A stretch of 63,367 bases of DNA from JANLTP01 sp031363055 (lineage in GTDB: Bacteria; Pseudomonadota; Gammaproteobacteria; Burkholderiales; Burkholderiaceae_E): the NCBI GenBank assembly GCA_031363055.1, contig JANLTP010000056.1, positions 1 to 63,367 of the forward strand. Reading direction: 5' to 3'. This document shows positions 48,424 through 57,496 of the stretch, one piece after another. The notes under the pieces are model-generated. The model did not search any database and was not told the origin of the DNA. It was given only the letters and a program-made list of their open reading frames with translations. Positions within the stretch are counted from its first letter, which is position 1. Each line of letters starts with the position of its first letter. Made by a program: the position numbers and the translations under genes.

Positions 48424-49641
48424 ATGCAAGTGAGGTTGCAGCGAGCCGTTGATAAGTGGATTGGGGTGCCTTTGTGCGCGCTGTTCTCGCTCATCGAGCG
48501 GCTGCGACCGGCTCGAGCACCGGCCGTGCCACCGCAGAAGATTTTGATCATCCTGCTGTCCGAGATGGGCAGCCTGGTGCTGGCCTATCCGATGTTCGCT
48601 TGGCTGCGGGAGCGTTATCCCGGTGCGGCCATTCATATGTTGATGTTCGCCAAGAATCGCGAGGCGCTCGACTTGATGGACGTGATTCCGCGCGAAAATA
48701 TTTTGACGCTCGATGACAGCTCGGCGCAGACCTTCGTCGCCGAAAGCGCTCGCATGATCATGACCCTGCGCCAGCATCGCTTCGATGCCGTCATCGACTG
48801 TGAGTTGTTCACGCGCATCAGCAGTCTTTTTGCGTACTTGTCGAATGCGCCGCTGCGCATCGGATTTCATCCGCAGACGCAAGAGGGTCTGTATCGCGGT
48901 TCGTACATCAATCGTCCGGTTATCTACAACCCGTATCGGCATTTGTCCCTGCAGTTATTGACGATGGCCGGCGCCATCGAGTCCGCGACCCAGCCGTTGG
49001 CAAAATTCCCATTGTTGCCGCCGCGACTGACGCCGCCGCAAGTGCCTTTCGAGTCCGCCGAACTGCAGGCCATGCGCGAGCGTTTTGGCAGCGACTTCCC
49101 GGCGGTGCAGGATCGTCGGCTAGTGCTGGTGTATCCCGGTGGCGGTATCTTGCCGATCCGGGCGTGGCCTGCGGCCAGTTATCAGACTCTGTGCAAACAA
49201 TTGATCGATCAGGGCTTCGCGGTCGGTGTCATCGGGCTGGCTGAAGACAAGCCGCTGGCGGCGCGCATCGTGGCCGTCGCCGCGCATGCCGCCTGCGTTG
49301 ATCTGACCGGCTACACGCGGCGAATTCGCGACCTGCTGGCGTTGTTTCACTGCGCCTCGTTGTTGATCGCCAATGATGGTGCACCGGGTCAGTTATCGGC
49401 CCTGACCCGAATGCCGGCCATCGTCTTTTTTGGCCCGGAGACACCGGCGTTGTACGGCCCGATTGCACCGCAGGTGTATTGTTTTCATCGCACGCTGGCT
49501 TGCTCGCCTTGCCTGACCGCGTATAACCACCGACTGTCGCCTTGCGATGGCGATAACCAATGCCTCAAACAGATCGGCGTTGACGAGGTCATGAACAAGG
49601 CGCTCGAGATGTTGGCGCCGATCGAGGCCGTTACTCAGTGA
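48424..49641 (+). CDS. Glycosyltransferase family 9 (heptosyltransferase-like)
   Basis: A 405-residue GT-B enzyme. The N-terminal domain has ILIILLSEMGSLVLAYPMF, the lipid-A/heptose-type acceptor loop; the C-terminal donor domain has VYPGGGILPIRAWPAASY, IANDGAPGQLSAL and FFGPETPALYGP, the GT9 signatures. The Cys-rich tail (LACSPCLTAYNHRLSPCDG) is also typical. Expected role: adding a sugar to lipopolysaccharide or a related glycan on the cytoplasmic face. First gene of a five-gene glycan operon in which each gene overlaps or nearly overlaps the next. Confidence 0.9.
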   Translation: MQVRLQRAVDKWIGVPLCALFSLIERLRPARAPAVPPQKILIILLSEMGSLVLAYPMFAWLRERYPGAAIHMLMFAKNREALDLMDVIPRENILTLDDSSAQTFVAESARMIMTLRQHRFDAVIDCELFTRISSLFAYLSNAPLRIGFHPQTQEGLYRGSYINRPVIYNPYRHLSLQLLTMAGAIESATQPLAKFPLLPPRLTPPQVPFESAELQAMRERFGSDFPAVQDRRLVLVYPGGGILPIRAWPAASYQTLCKQLIDQGFAVGVIGLAEDKPLAARIVAVAAHAACVDLTGYTRRIRDLLALFHCASLLIANDGAPGQLSALTRMPAIVFFGPETPALYGPIAPQVYCFHRTLACSPCLTAYNHRLSPCDGDNQCLKQIGVDEVMNKALEMLAPIEAVTQ

Positions 49642-50123
49642 GTAGCGATCCGCGCTCGCCGTTGCTCAGAGTTTTGACACGATTCCTGGGTGTCCGGTTC
49701 GTGAAATTCGCTACGGTCGGCGCCTCCGGGACGGTGGTGAACATGGCGGTCCTGTATCTGATGCAGGAACATGTTTTGACTTTCATTGCGCAGGCGTCGA
49801 CGCGGTTGAATGTGTCGTTGGCGATTGCCATCTTCTGCGCGACCATCAATAACTTCAGTTGGAACCGGCTCTGGACCTGGGCCGATCGCGGCGCTCTGTT
49901 GGGCGCACAACCTGTGGTTCAGTTTCTGAAGTATGCCTGCGCCTGCTGGCTCGGCATCAGCATTCAGTTCCTGTTGACGAAATGGCTGGCCGGCCATGCA
50001 CATTATCTGCTGGCGAATCTGATCGGCATTGTCGTGGCCAGCGTGTTCAACTTTCTGCTCAACGACATCTGGACCTTCGAAGGGTTCCGGCTGCGCCGCA
50101 AGGTGCCGGGTTCGGTGCGATGA
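49638..50123 (+). CDS. GtrA-family membrane protein (polyprenyl-glycan flippase-like)
   Basis: 161 residues with four transmembrane helices; FVKFATVGASGTVVNMAVLYLM and FNFLLNDIWTFEG are GtrA family landmarks. GtrA proteins act with GT39- or GT2-type transferases, probably moving a polyprenyl-phosphate sugar across the inner membrane. The GTG start overlaps the GT9 stop and the end overlaps the first GT39 gene (ATGA). Confidence 0.9.
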   Translation: MSSDPRSPLLRVLTRFLGVRFVKFATVGASGTVVNMAVLYLMQEHVLTFIAQASTRLNVSLAIAIFCATINNFSWNRLWTWADRGALLGAQPVVQFLKYACACWLGISIQFLLTKWLAGHAHYLLANLIGIVVASVFNFLLNDIWTFEGFRLRRKVPGSVR

Positions 50124-51976
50124 TCGGGCGAACTTCGGGTAGATCGGCGGGCAGCTCGATAGTCCCCTCAACGCAGCCATCGTCGACCGCCGTAGTTCTT
50201 TATCTGGTGACAACGCTGCTGGCGATATTTTCATACTTCTACGGACTCGACAGTCGCTACATTCCAAAGAACGGCGATGAAGCCGTATACCTGCACATTA
50301 CGCGACTGACTGCGCAATCCGGCGCACTGCTGCCGCTGGCGTCCGAGCTCGATCAAATGCGCAATACCAAGCCGCCCTTGCTGTTCTGGCAGGGAATGCT
50401 TGCAACCGATTGGGGGCAACACTGGTCGCTTGAGCGCATACGGCTGCCCAGCGTGTTGTACACCCTGGGCACCGGCGTGCTGGTGTTTTTGCTGGCCCGC
50501 AAACTGACCGGCCGACGCCTATCCGGACTGGTCGCGTTGCTGTGTTGGCTGGCGTTTTTCAGCACCTACCGTTACGGGCGACCGTTCCTGACCAACCCGC
50601 CGGAAATCTTCTGGTTGTTTGCACCGTTCTTCGTGCTCTTGTATGGCGGCAAACCGGCCTTCGAGTCGCGTTGGCGCGTACCCGTCGTTTTGGGTTTGCT
50701 GATTGGCATCGGTCTGCTATACAAATCGTTTGCATTGATGCTGCCAGTAGGCTTTGGCCTGACGCTTTGGCATTGGCATAACCGGCGCTACCAGCTCGGC
50801 GCGTTTCTGATTCACGATACACCGAAGCTCGCGATATCGACTGTCATTGCGCTCGGCCTGTTCAGCCTGTGGTTTGTGCTCGATCCGCAGCCCGACGCGG
50901 TCTGGCAGGAGTTTGTGGTCGGTGAGAACGCTCAAAAATTCAATGCTGAGCAGGGCTATGTTCGAACCCTGCTCTGGGGCGCCTCGAGCATCTGGAGCAT
51001 GTTGCTCAACTATCCGCTGAATGCCGGCTTGCTGGCGGCACCCGTGCTGATGTTGTTTGTCGTTGCCGCGCGCCGCGATGTCAGAAATAATATCGATGGC
51101 AACATCAGGCCCGTCGGCGGCAGAACGGTCCGCACCGATGTCCAGTGTCTATGGATCTGGGTTGCTGCGTTGTTCTTCGTATTTGTGCTGCCCTCGCAAC
51201 GCTCGGGCCGTTATCTGATGCCCGCGATGCCGGCCATCGCGGTTCTGCTGGCCATCTATTGGCGCGACATTGGCCGCTACGCCTTTTTGTTGAGTTCGCT
51301 GTGCTCACTGGCGGTGGCCGGCGTTCTCGCTTACTTGTCCTTGCAACTGCACTGGGCAACGCAGAATTTAACGCTGAATTCATCGTCGCATGCAGCGCTC
51401 TATTCGATCGAACACTGGATATTGTTTGCACTCGTTGCGGTGGTGGTAATCACCGGCTTCGCTGTTCGAGACGCCGCGCGCGCGGCCAGCCTGAGCGCAG
51501 TCTTTCTGGTCTATTTGAGTTTTGCGTCGACGGTTCGGCCACTCGATGGCGCCGTCGGCCAATACCCGGCCGACGCACAGCGTGCGGCAGTCGGGCGCGA
51601 CGTGCGCGTACCGTGCAACTTTCGAGCGTCCTACGAAAGTCATCGGTTTCTGTTACCCGGCGCCAACGTGCTGGGCTACGACGACAATGGCGAGGCCACG
51701 TTGGCACAATTGTCGGCGCGTCTGTCGGCGCGTTTCCCGCTGTTTGCGCTGCGCGTGCCGATCCAGGCGGCGCGTTGTGAGAACTGTACCATTTTGGGCG
51801 AGCGGCTCGAGATTCAAAGCCGTCATACCTCGGCACAGATGAAGGAAATGCTGGCCGGAAAATTGTTCGAAAATCTGTTTGTGCGTGAGTTGCTGATCGA
51901 ATCCAGCGACCGACGTTTCCGGAACTCGGGCGCGGTGACTGCCCCCAGTTCAGGGACGGTATCGGAGTGCCGCTGA
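50120..51976 (+). CDS. GT39/ArnT-like membrane glycosyltransferase 1
   Basis: About 618 residues from ATG 50120, with about 11-13 membrane helices and a soluble C-terminal part. The first periplasmic loop carries the acidic catalytic motif NGDEAVYLH, and TKPPLLFWQGMLA matches the KPP motif of ArnT/Pmt-type enzymes that use polyprenyl-phosphate sugars as donors. Likely substrates are lipid A, LPS core or a glycoprotein acceptor in the periplasm. It sits between gtrA-like and sialidase-like genes in one operon. The frame is open upstream into gtrA, but the ATGA overlap marks the start. Confidence 0.88.
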   Translation: MIGRTSGRSAGSSIVPSTQPSSTAVVLYLVTTLLAIFSYFYGLDSRYIPKNGDEAVYLHITRLTAQSGALLPLASELDQMRNTKPPLLFWQGMLATDWGQHWSLERIRLPSVLYTLGTGVLVFLLARKLTGRRLSGLVALLCWLAFFSTYRYGRPFLTNPPEIFWLFAPFFVLLYGGKPAFESRWRVPVVLGLLIGIGLLYKSFALMLPVGFGLTLWHWHNRRYQLGAFLIHDTPKLAISTVIALGLFSLWFVLDPQPDAVWQEFVVGENAQKFNAEQGYVRTLLWGASSIWSMLLNYPLNAGLLAAPVLMLFVVAARRDVRNNIDGNIRPVGGRTVRTDVQCLWIWVAALFFVFVLPSQRSGRYLMPAMPAIAVLLAIYWRDIGRYAFLLSSLCSLAVAGVLAYLSLQLHWATQNLTLNSSSHAALYSIEHWILFALVAVVVITGFAVRDAARAASLSAVFLVYLSFASTVRPLDGAVGQYPADAQRAAVGRDVRVPCNFRASYESHRFLLPGANVLGYDDNGEATLAQLSARLSARFPLFALRVPIQAARCENCTILGERLEIQSRHTSAQMKEMLAGKLFENLFVRELLIESSDRRFRNSGAVTAPSSGTVSECR

Positions 51977-51991
51977 CATGAGGAGGATTCG

Positions 51992-53386
51992 TTGATCAAG
52001 CTTTTGATGTATCCGCTGACGAGACTGCTGTTGATCTTGCTGGTGTTCGGCGTGGCATTTTTGCAATTCAGTCGACGCGCGCCCGAGACCGTGTTTGCGA
52101 GCACGCTGGAGCAATTCCCGAACGCGTTACTCGATGTGCAATTACCCGACGCGCAATTACCCGATGTGCGATTACCCGATGTGCGATTACCCGATGCGCA
52201 ATTACTGACGCCAGCGCGCTTCGAATCGGGTTTCTTGCCGAATCCCAAGTCGCAGCAGAGTCACGCGGCTTCGATGGTCGCCCTGAGTAACGGTCGTATC
52301 CGGGCGTTTTGGCTCGATGGCGAGGAGGGCAGTTTTGAGGCGGTCATTTCAAGTTCGTTGTTCGACCCGCAAACCGCGCGCTGGAGCGAACCGGTCGCGG
52401 TGACCGATGCGGCAACGACCGAGTCGAACGTGCTGCGTCATGTTCGCAAGGTCGGCAATATGGTCGCGCATCGCGCGCCGAACGGCACACTCTGGTTGTT
52501 CTATGTGACGGTGTCGGTGGGCGGCTGGGGCGGCAGTTCAATTTCGTATCGCACCTCCGGTAACGACGGCATCACCTGGAGTTCGGCGCGGCGCCTCGTC
52601 ACCGCACCGTTCATGAACTTCAGCACCTTGCTGCGTCACGCACCGGTGGCATTGGTCGACGGTACGATCGGCTTGCCGCTCTATCACGAGTTCTTGAACA
52701 TGTACTCCGAGTGGGTGCGCATCGATCCGACGGGCAAGATCATCGATCGGCAGCGATTGAACGATCGCTTCGTCGCCATTCAGCCGCAATTCCTTATCAA
52801 GAGCGCGACCGAAGCCCTGGTGCTCATGCGTAACGCCGGCAGCGTTCAACCGCGCAAGGTCATTCAAGCCTCGACTCGCGATGCCGGGCAGCAGTGGTCG
52901 GCAGCGAGCGAATCGGCACTGCCGAATCCCGGATCACCGGTATCCGGCGTGGTGCTTGCGGATGGTCGGCTGCTGATCGTGCGCAACAACACCGATTCAC
53001 GCCGCAAGGTGTTGAGTCTGGCGCTGTCGGCCGATGGCGGCGTTCGCTGGCGCACGGTGCATTTGCTAGAAGATCAGAGTAAATACGGGCTGGTCCGCGT
53101 TGACCCGCCGGTCTTTATCGACGCGTTGCGCGAATCGGCGATGGCGGCCGGCGAAACCGCCGCCGAAGCGCAACAAGCGTCCGAATTCGCCGCCCGGGTC
53201 CGTTGCAATGACCAGGGCAAAGGCAGTTGTGATTTCGAATTCTCGTATCCGTTTGTAACACGCAGCAGCGATGGCGACTTCTTCGTGCTTTACACCTGGA
53301 ATCGCGCGCAGATCCGCTGGCTGCGATTCAACCAGAGCTGGCTCGAGCAGCGCTTGCGCGAAAGTGCCGACCTTGCGGCTCACTGA
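51992..53386 (+). CDS. Sialidase-like (BNR/Asp-box) exported glycosidase
   Basis: 464 residues with an N-terminal signal anchor (about 8-24). A stretch of five LPDxx pentapeptides follows (about 46-70), then a six-bladed beta-propeller-like domain with three Asp-box-type motifs (TSGNDGITWSSA, TRDAGQQWSAAS, SADGGVRWRTV) and the exo-alpha-sialidase-like opening SHAASMVALSNGRIRAFW. Whether the product hydrolyses sialic acid or another nonulosonate or uronate is not known; the family also includes non-sialidase enzymes. The TTG start at 51992 is preceded by GAGGAGG. It lies between two GT39 genes, so it probably trims or remodels the glycan that they make. Confidence 0.75.
   Translation: MIKLLMYPLTRLLLILLVFGVAFLQFSRRAPETVFASTLEQFPNALLDVQLPDAQLPDVRLPDVRLPDAQLLTPARFESGFLPNPKSQQSHAASMVALSNGRIRAFWLDGEEGSFEAVISSSLFDPQTARWSEPVAVTDAATTESNVLRHVRKVGNMVAHRAPNGTLWLFYVTVSVGGWGGSSISYRTSGNDGITWSSARRLVTAPFMNFSTLLRHAPVALVDGTIGLPLYHEFLNMYSEWVRIDPTGKIIDRQRLNDRFVAIQPQFLIKSATEALVLMRNAGSVQPRKVIQASTRDAGQQWSAASESALPNPGSPVSGVVLADGRLLIVRNNTDSRRKVLSLALSADGGVRWRTVHLLEDQSKYGLVRVDPPVFIDALRESAMAAGETAAEAQQASEFAARVRCNDQGKGSCDFEFSYPFVTRSSDGDFFVLYTWNRAQIRWLRFNQSWLEQRLRESADLAAH
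52127..52201. repeat. 15-bp coding tandem repeat (LPDxx) in the sialidase-like gene
   Basis: Five in-frame units of the type TTACCCGATGTGCGA, two of them identical, encoding L-P/L-D-A/V-Q/R pentapeptides in the linker between membrane anchor and propeller. Confidence 0.9.
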
Positions 53387-55616
53387 TCTGACCGGCCTGG
53401 CCGGCTTGCTGCTTGTGGTGGTCGCGCCGACAGTCGCATTGGCGAGTGCTTGGCAGCGCCACCGAAAAATTCAGGCGCTCGAATGGGTGGTGCTGAGTGC
53501 GCTGTTGGTCGCCATCCTGGCTTGTTTGCCTCTGACGAACCTGCCGTTGTTATCTTACCTGCGCTCGCTTAGCGGCGATCTGAGTATTCCGAGCATTTTG
53601 TTGCTCGCGCGCGTCGTGTTGCGCCACCTCGGCGTCCTCGATCGTGGGTCCGCGACCTTGAACGCCGATGGCTGTTGCCTGCGCACTTTGGTTCTGATCG
53701 CAGCGGTGATCCTGTATCCGCTCAGCCTGGATATCAGCCAGAACTACCCGGCGCTTCACGCTGTTTTTAATCCGCAATTCGATCCCTGGCGCTGGGGCTT
53801 TTCGAACCCCTGGTTACTTGCGGTCCTGCTGGTGTTGGCCATGCTGGCCTGGCATCGACGGTGGCACTGGAGTGCGGCCGCTATTACGCTGGCGGTGCTC
53901 GCGCATGCGCTCGGCTGGAATGAGTCGAGCAATCTGTGGACCTATCTGGTCGATCCGATGGTGGCGGTTTATGCCTTGTTCTCCGTCGGTCTCGGGCTAT
54001 TGCGAAAAGCCCGATTCGGTTGGGCCAGCCTGGCACTGCTGTTGACCGGTTTGGCCTGGTTATTTCTCGGCCTGTTGCAGCGCGAGCCCTGGAAGGCCGA
54101 CGAGGCCTATAGCTTCGGGGTGGTGTACAGCATGATCGATAACGGTCAGTGGTTGATACCGACCCTGGCCGGCGAAGCGTTTGTCGAGAAGCCGCCGCTG
54201 GTGTTCTGGCTGGCGGCGTGGTGTGCGCAGGCCTTCGGCGCTGTGCTCGCGCCGCACGAAGCGGCGCGCCTCGCCAACGTCGTGGTGGTGTTGCTGACCT
54301 TTGGCCTGCTGGCGCTTGGCGCACGCCGCCTCGGCCTCGGACGCGCCGGCATGATCACGGTGGTGCTGCTGTTGATGGCCACACCGTCCTGGCTATTTTT
54401 CAGCCGATATCTGACCGCCGATCTGGGACTGTTTCCAGGCGCTGCGATGGCGAGCCTGGGCCTGGTGGGACTGCTGCGGCGCGATCGTGACGCCGGCGTG
54501 CTGCTCGGCCTGGCTGGCGCAATCGGACTGATGTCCAAGGGTCTGTTACTGCCGGCAGCGCTTGCTGGTTCGGTGTTGCTGTTGCTGGCGTTCAATGCCA
54601 GCGCTCGCGAGGCCGGTGCCTGGAAGCAATACGGCATTGCGAGCGGCGTATTTGTGATTGCCGGTTTCGTCTGGCCGCTGGCTTTGTATGCTGACAGTCC
54701 GGCTCTCTTTGAAGTCTGGTTCTGGGATAACAATTTCGGCCGATTCCTGGGTGATAACCGACTCGGTCCGCCGAATGACCGCTGGCTGTTGTTGGCTGCC
54801 TTGCTGGCGTCATTTCTGCCGATCTGGCCATTGGCACTGGTCGCCGTCTACCGTAAGGGTTGGGCGCTGCGCCAGAATCCGTTACTCGGGCCGCTGTTGT
54901 TCGCGCTGAACTGGATCGCCATTCTGCTGGCATCGCATTCGGCGCGTTCGGGTTATGCGCTGCCGGCGCTGGTGCCGCTCGCCCTCTTGGCCGCAGCCGC
55001 ACTGGACGCACCCAGCGACGCGTTCAAGCGCAAGGTGCTCGACGCACGCGCCATGCGCTGGCTGATCCTGTCGCTCGCCGGCGCAGCCTTGCTCGTGATC
55101 GTTGCGGCGAAAATTTACTATCGGTACGAGCGGCCCGACACTGCGCTCGGTTCGAGTCTGATTTCCAATCCGACGTTGATCCTGATCGCAGTGTTGCTGC
55201 TGGCCTGGGCACTGGCCTTCAAGGGCGGTTACCGGCCGCGCCTGTTGACGCTCTGGGTGTCGGCGATGAGTCTCGCTTTCGCACTGGCGATTGCCCTGTT
55301 TTTGCCGGGCGCTGATCAGAAGACGGGCTTTCGCGGGCTGTTCGCTGAACTCTCGCGGCACGTCAATCCACACGCGGGCTGTATTGCGAGTCGCGGCCTG
55401 GGCGAGTCCGAGCGCGGCATGTTGCATTACTACACGGGTGTCCAGACTTTGCGGGTTGAAGTCAACGCCGCCGGTGCCGCCGCCTGTCCGCAATCGATCG
55501 AACAGCAACGCAGGGTGGACGACGCTAGTCAATATGGTTGCAAGGGCGCTACTCAGATCTGGAGCGGCGGTCGGCAGGAAAATACCTTCGATGTTTTTCG
55601 GGTGTGTAGACGTTGA
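53364..55616 (+). CDS. GT39/ArnT-like glycosyltransferase 2 with membrane N-terminal extension
   Basis: About 750 residues from GTG 53364, overlapping the sialidase-like gene by 23 bp (a TTG at 53373 is an alternative). The C-terminal 520 residues are an ordinary ArnT-like enzyme: WKADEAYSFGVVYSM (acidic catalytic loop), EKPPLVFWLAAW (KPP), FFSRYLTADLGLF. The first roughly 230 residues form an additional five- to six-helix membrane block (for example PLSLDISQNYPALHAVFNPQ and FSNPWLLAVLLVLAM), which in relatives is either absent or, I believe, a separate gene. A fusion is inferred. The end (TGA 55614) lies in a 13-bp duplication. Confidence 0.82.
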   Translation: MPTLRLTDLTGLAGLLLVVVAPTVALASAWQRHRKIQALEWVVLSALLVAILACLPLTNLPLLSYLRSLSGDLSIPSILLLARVVLRHLGVLDRGSATLNADGCCLRTLVLIAAVILYPLSLDISQNYPALHAVFNPQFDPWRWGFSNPWLLAVLLVLAMLAWHRRWHWSAAAITLAVLAHALGWNESSNLWTYLVDPMVAVYALFSVGLGLLRKARFGWASLALLLTGLAWLFLGLLQREPWKADEAYSFGVVYSMIDNGQWLIPTLAGEAFVEKPPLVFWLAAWCAQAFGAVLAPHEAARLANVVVVLLTFGLLALGARRLGLGRAGMITVVLLLMATPSWLFFSRYLTADLGLFPGAAMASLGLVGLLRRDRDAGVLLGLAGAIGLMSKGLLLPAALAGSVLLLLAFNASAREAGAWKQYGIASGVFVIAGFVWPLALYADSPALFEVWFWDNNFGRFLGDNRLGPPNDRWLLLAALLASFLPIWPLALVAVYRKGWALRQNPLLGPLLFALNWIAILLASHSARSGYALPALVPLALLAAAALDAPSDAFKRKVLDARAMRWLILSLAGAALLVIVAAKIYYRYERPDTALGSSLISNPTLILIAVLLLAWALAFKGGYRPRLLTLWVSAMSLAFALAIALFLPGADQKTGFRGLFAELSRHVNPHAGCIASRGLGESERGMLHYYTGVQTLRVEVNAAGAAACPQSIEQQRRVDDASQYGCKGATQIWSGGRQENTFDVFRVCRR

Positions 55617-55635
55617 TCGATTACGTTGATCGCAG
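55610..55635. repeat. 13-bp tandem duplication across the GT39 stop codon
   Basis: ACGTTGATCGATT (55610-55622), containing the TGA stop, is followed by ACGTTGATCGCAG (55623-55635). Confidence 0.8.
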
Positions 55636-55660
55636 ACGCTGACTGCCCGACCAGACCGAC

Positions 55661-56959
55661 CTACTTCATCTGTCCAGGCAACCAGAGCGAAATGATCGGG
55701 AACGCGATCAGGATGCCGAGGCGAACGACGTCGGCGATCATGAACGGCAGAACACCCTTGAAAATCGTTTGCGTCGGAACCTCGGGCAACAAGGCTTTGA
55801 GCACGAACAGATTCATGCCGACCGGCGGGCTGATCAAGCCGATCTCGACCACGACGACAATCAGAATGCCGAACCAGATCGGATCGAAGCCCAGGTCCTT
55901 GACCAGCGGAAAGAAGATCGGAACGGTGAGCAGAATCATCGACAATTCTTCCATCGCGGTGCCCAGCAACACGTAAATCACGCAGATGGCAGCGACCACC
56001 ATGACCGGTGACAAATTCATCGAGGTCACAAGGTTCCTCAGGTCACCGGGCATCGAGGTGTAGTTGACAAACTCGGCGAACATCAGCGCGCCGATCAGAA
56101 TCGCAAACAACATCGCCGTGGTGCGAGCCGATTCGGTCAACGAGTCAAACAGTACGCGCCAGGTCAGCGCACCGCGCCAATAGGCAAAGCAGAGGGCACC
56201 GAATGCACCCATGCCGGCGCCCTCGGTAGCCGTGAATACGCCGCCGTAAATACCGCCCATGACCACCACGAAGAGTAGCGCTACGGCCCATATGCCTTTG
56301 AAGGCGGCATAGCGTTCGGCCCAACTGGAGCGCTCGCCGCGCGGTCCCGCAGCCGGATCGCGCCAGGTAATCCAGAGCACGGCAAAACAAAGCAACACCG
56401 TCGCCAGCAGTCCGGGTAAAACGCCGGCGGCGAACAATTTGCCGATACTGGTTTCGGTCATGATGCCGTAGATGACCATGATCGTGGATGGCGGGATCAG
56501 GATACCGAGCGTGCCGCCCGCAGCGATCGCCCCGGTGGACAATTCGTCCGAGTATCCGACCCGGCGCATGGCCGGGTAGGCGACCTTGGCCATGGTGGCT
56601 GCCGTCGCCACCGATGAGCCGCAGATCGCACCAAACCCGGCACAGGCCATGACGGTGGCCATCGCCAGGCCACCGCGCAAATGGCCGATGAACGAATAGG
56701 CTGCCCGGAACAGTTCTTGCGACATGCCGGCGCGGGTAACCAGATTGCCCATCAGGATGAACAGCGGAATGACTGAGAGGGTGTAGTTCCTGCCGGTCTC
56801 GAATACCTTGGTCTGAACCATCGCATAGGCGGGTGCAAAATTCCAGTCGCGCAAATAGGCCACGCCCAGAAAGCCGACCAGGCCCATCGCGATGGCGATA
56901 GGTATCCGAACCAAACACAGCAGCATCATGATCAACAGCGCGGTCAGCGCAATGGTCAC
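55661..56959 (-). CDS. dctM: TRAP transporter large permease subunit DctM
   Basis: Sodium-coupled TRAP permease, 432 residues, with about 12 transmembrane helices. Conserved stretches: SVIPLFILMGNLVTRAG, CAGFGAICGSSVATAATMAKVAYPAM and GGTLGILIPPSTIMVIYG, the family's scaffold and substrate-gate motifs. It imports a carboxylate-like solute delivered by DctP. The GTG start overlaps the dctQ stop by four bases. Confidence 0.95.
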   Translation of the reverse strand: MTIALTALLIMMLLCLVRIPIAIAMGLVGFLGVAYLRDWNFAPAYAMVQTKVFETGRNYTLSVIPLFILMGNLVTRAGMSQELFRAAYSFIGHLRGGLAMATVMACAGFGAICGSSVATAATMAKVAYPAMRRVGYSDELSTGAIAAGGTLGILIPPSTIMVIYGIMTETSIGKLFAAGVLPGLLATVLLCFAVLWITWRDPAAGPRGERSSWAERYAAFKGIWAVALLFVVVMGGIYGGVFTATEGAGMGAFGALCFAYWRGALTWRVLFDSLTESARTTAMLFAILIGALMFAEFVNYTSMPGDLRNLVTSMNLSPVMVVAAICVIYVLLGTAMEELSMILLTVPIFFPLVKDLGFDPIWFGILIVVVVEIGLISPPVGMNLFVLKALLPEVPTQTIFKGVLPFMIADVVRLGILIAFPIISLWLPGQMK

Positions 56960-57465
56960 GTGGTTCCTACCTTGTCCGGATCGAAGCCGCTATCGAGCGC
57001 GAGCTTGATGGGCCCGAATGCGTTGATGACGTGAATGATGCCGGTGATGGCGATCATCAAAGTCATGAAATAAACAAACGGGCCGACGGCAATCTTCAGC
57101 ACGTCGGTGGTGTCACCGTAGGCGGCGATCTTGCCGGCCTTGATAGAAACTTGCCAGGCCAGCCCGAGAATAATGGCGCCGCAGAACAGATGCACGACGC
57201 GTTGCACCAGCACCGCAATTTTCTCGGGCAGCCAGCGATCGATGAAATCCATGGTGACATGTTCGTTGGCGCGCGAGACCAGCGGCAGCCCCGCGAAGAT
57301 CAGCACTAACAGCGATAGCTCGGTGATCTCGAAGCCACCGCGCAATGGCCAGTTGAAGAGGTAACGGCCGACGACGTCGGCGAAGGTCAGCAGCATCATA
57401 CCCAGGAGCAGGATGCTGGCGGCCGCGCCAAGCGCTATGTCAATCCAGGATTTCTTTTGATCCAA
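56956..57465 (-). CDS. dctQ: TRAP transporter small permease subunit DctQ
   Basis: 169 residues with four transmembrane helices; VVGRYLFNWPLRGGFEITELSLL is the DctQ signature and RANEHVTMDF precedes the third helix. It pairs with DctM. It starts with TTG at 57465, 31 bp after dctP. Confidence 0.93.
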   Translation of the reverse strand: MDQKKSWIDIALGAAASILLLGMMLLTFADVVGRYLFNWPLRGGFEITELSLLVLIFAGLPLVSRANEHVTMDFIDRWLPEKIAVLVQRVVHLFCGAIILGLAWQVSIKAGKIAAYGDTTDVLKIAVGPFVYFMTLMIAITGIIHVINAFGPIKLALDSGFDPDKVGTT

Positions 57466-57496
57466 AGGAACTGTTGATGCCTATTTGCCGTAAAGC

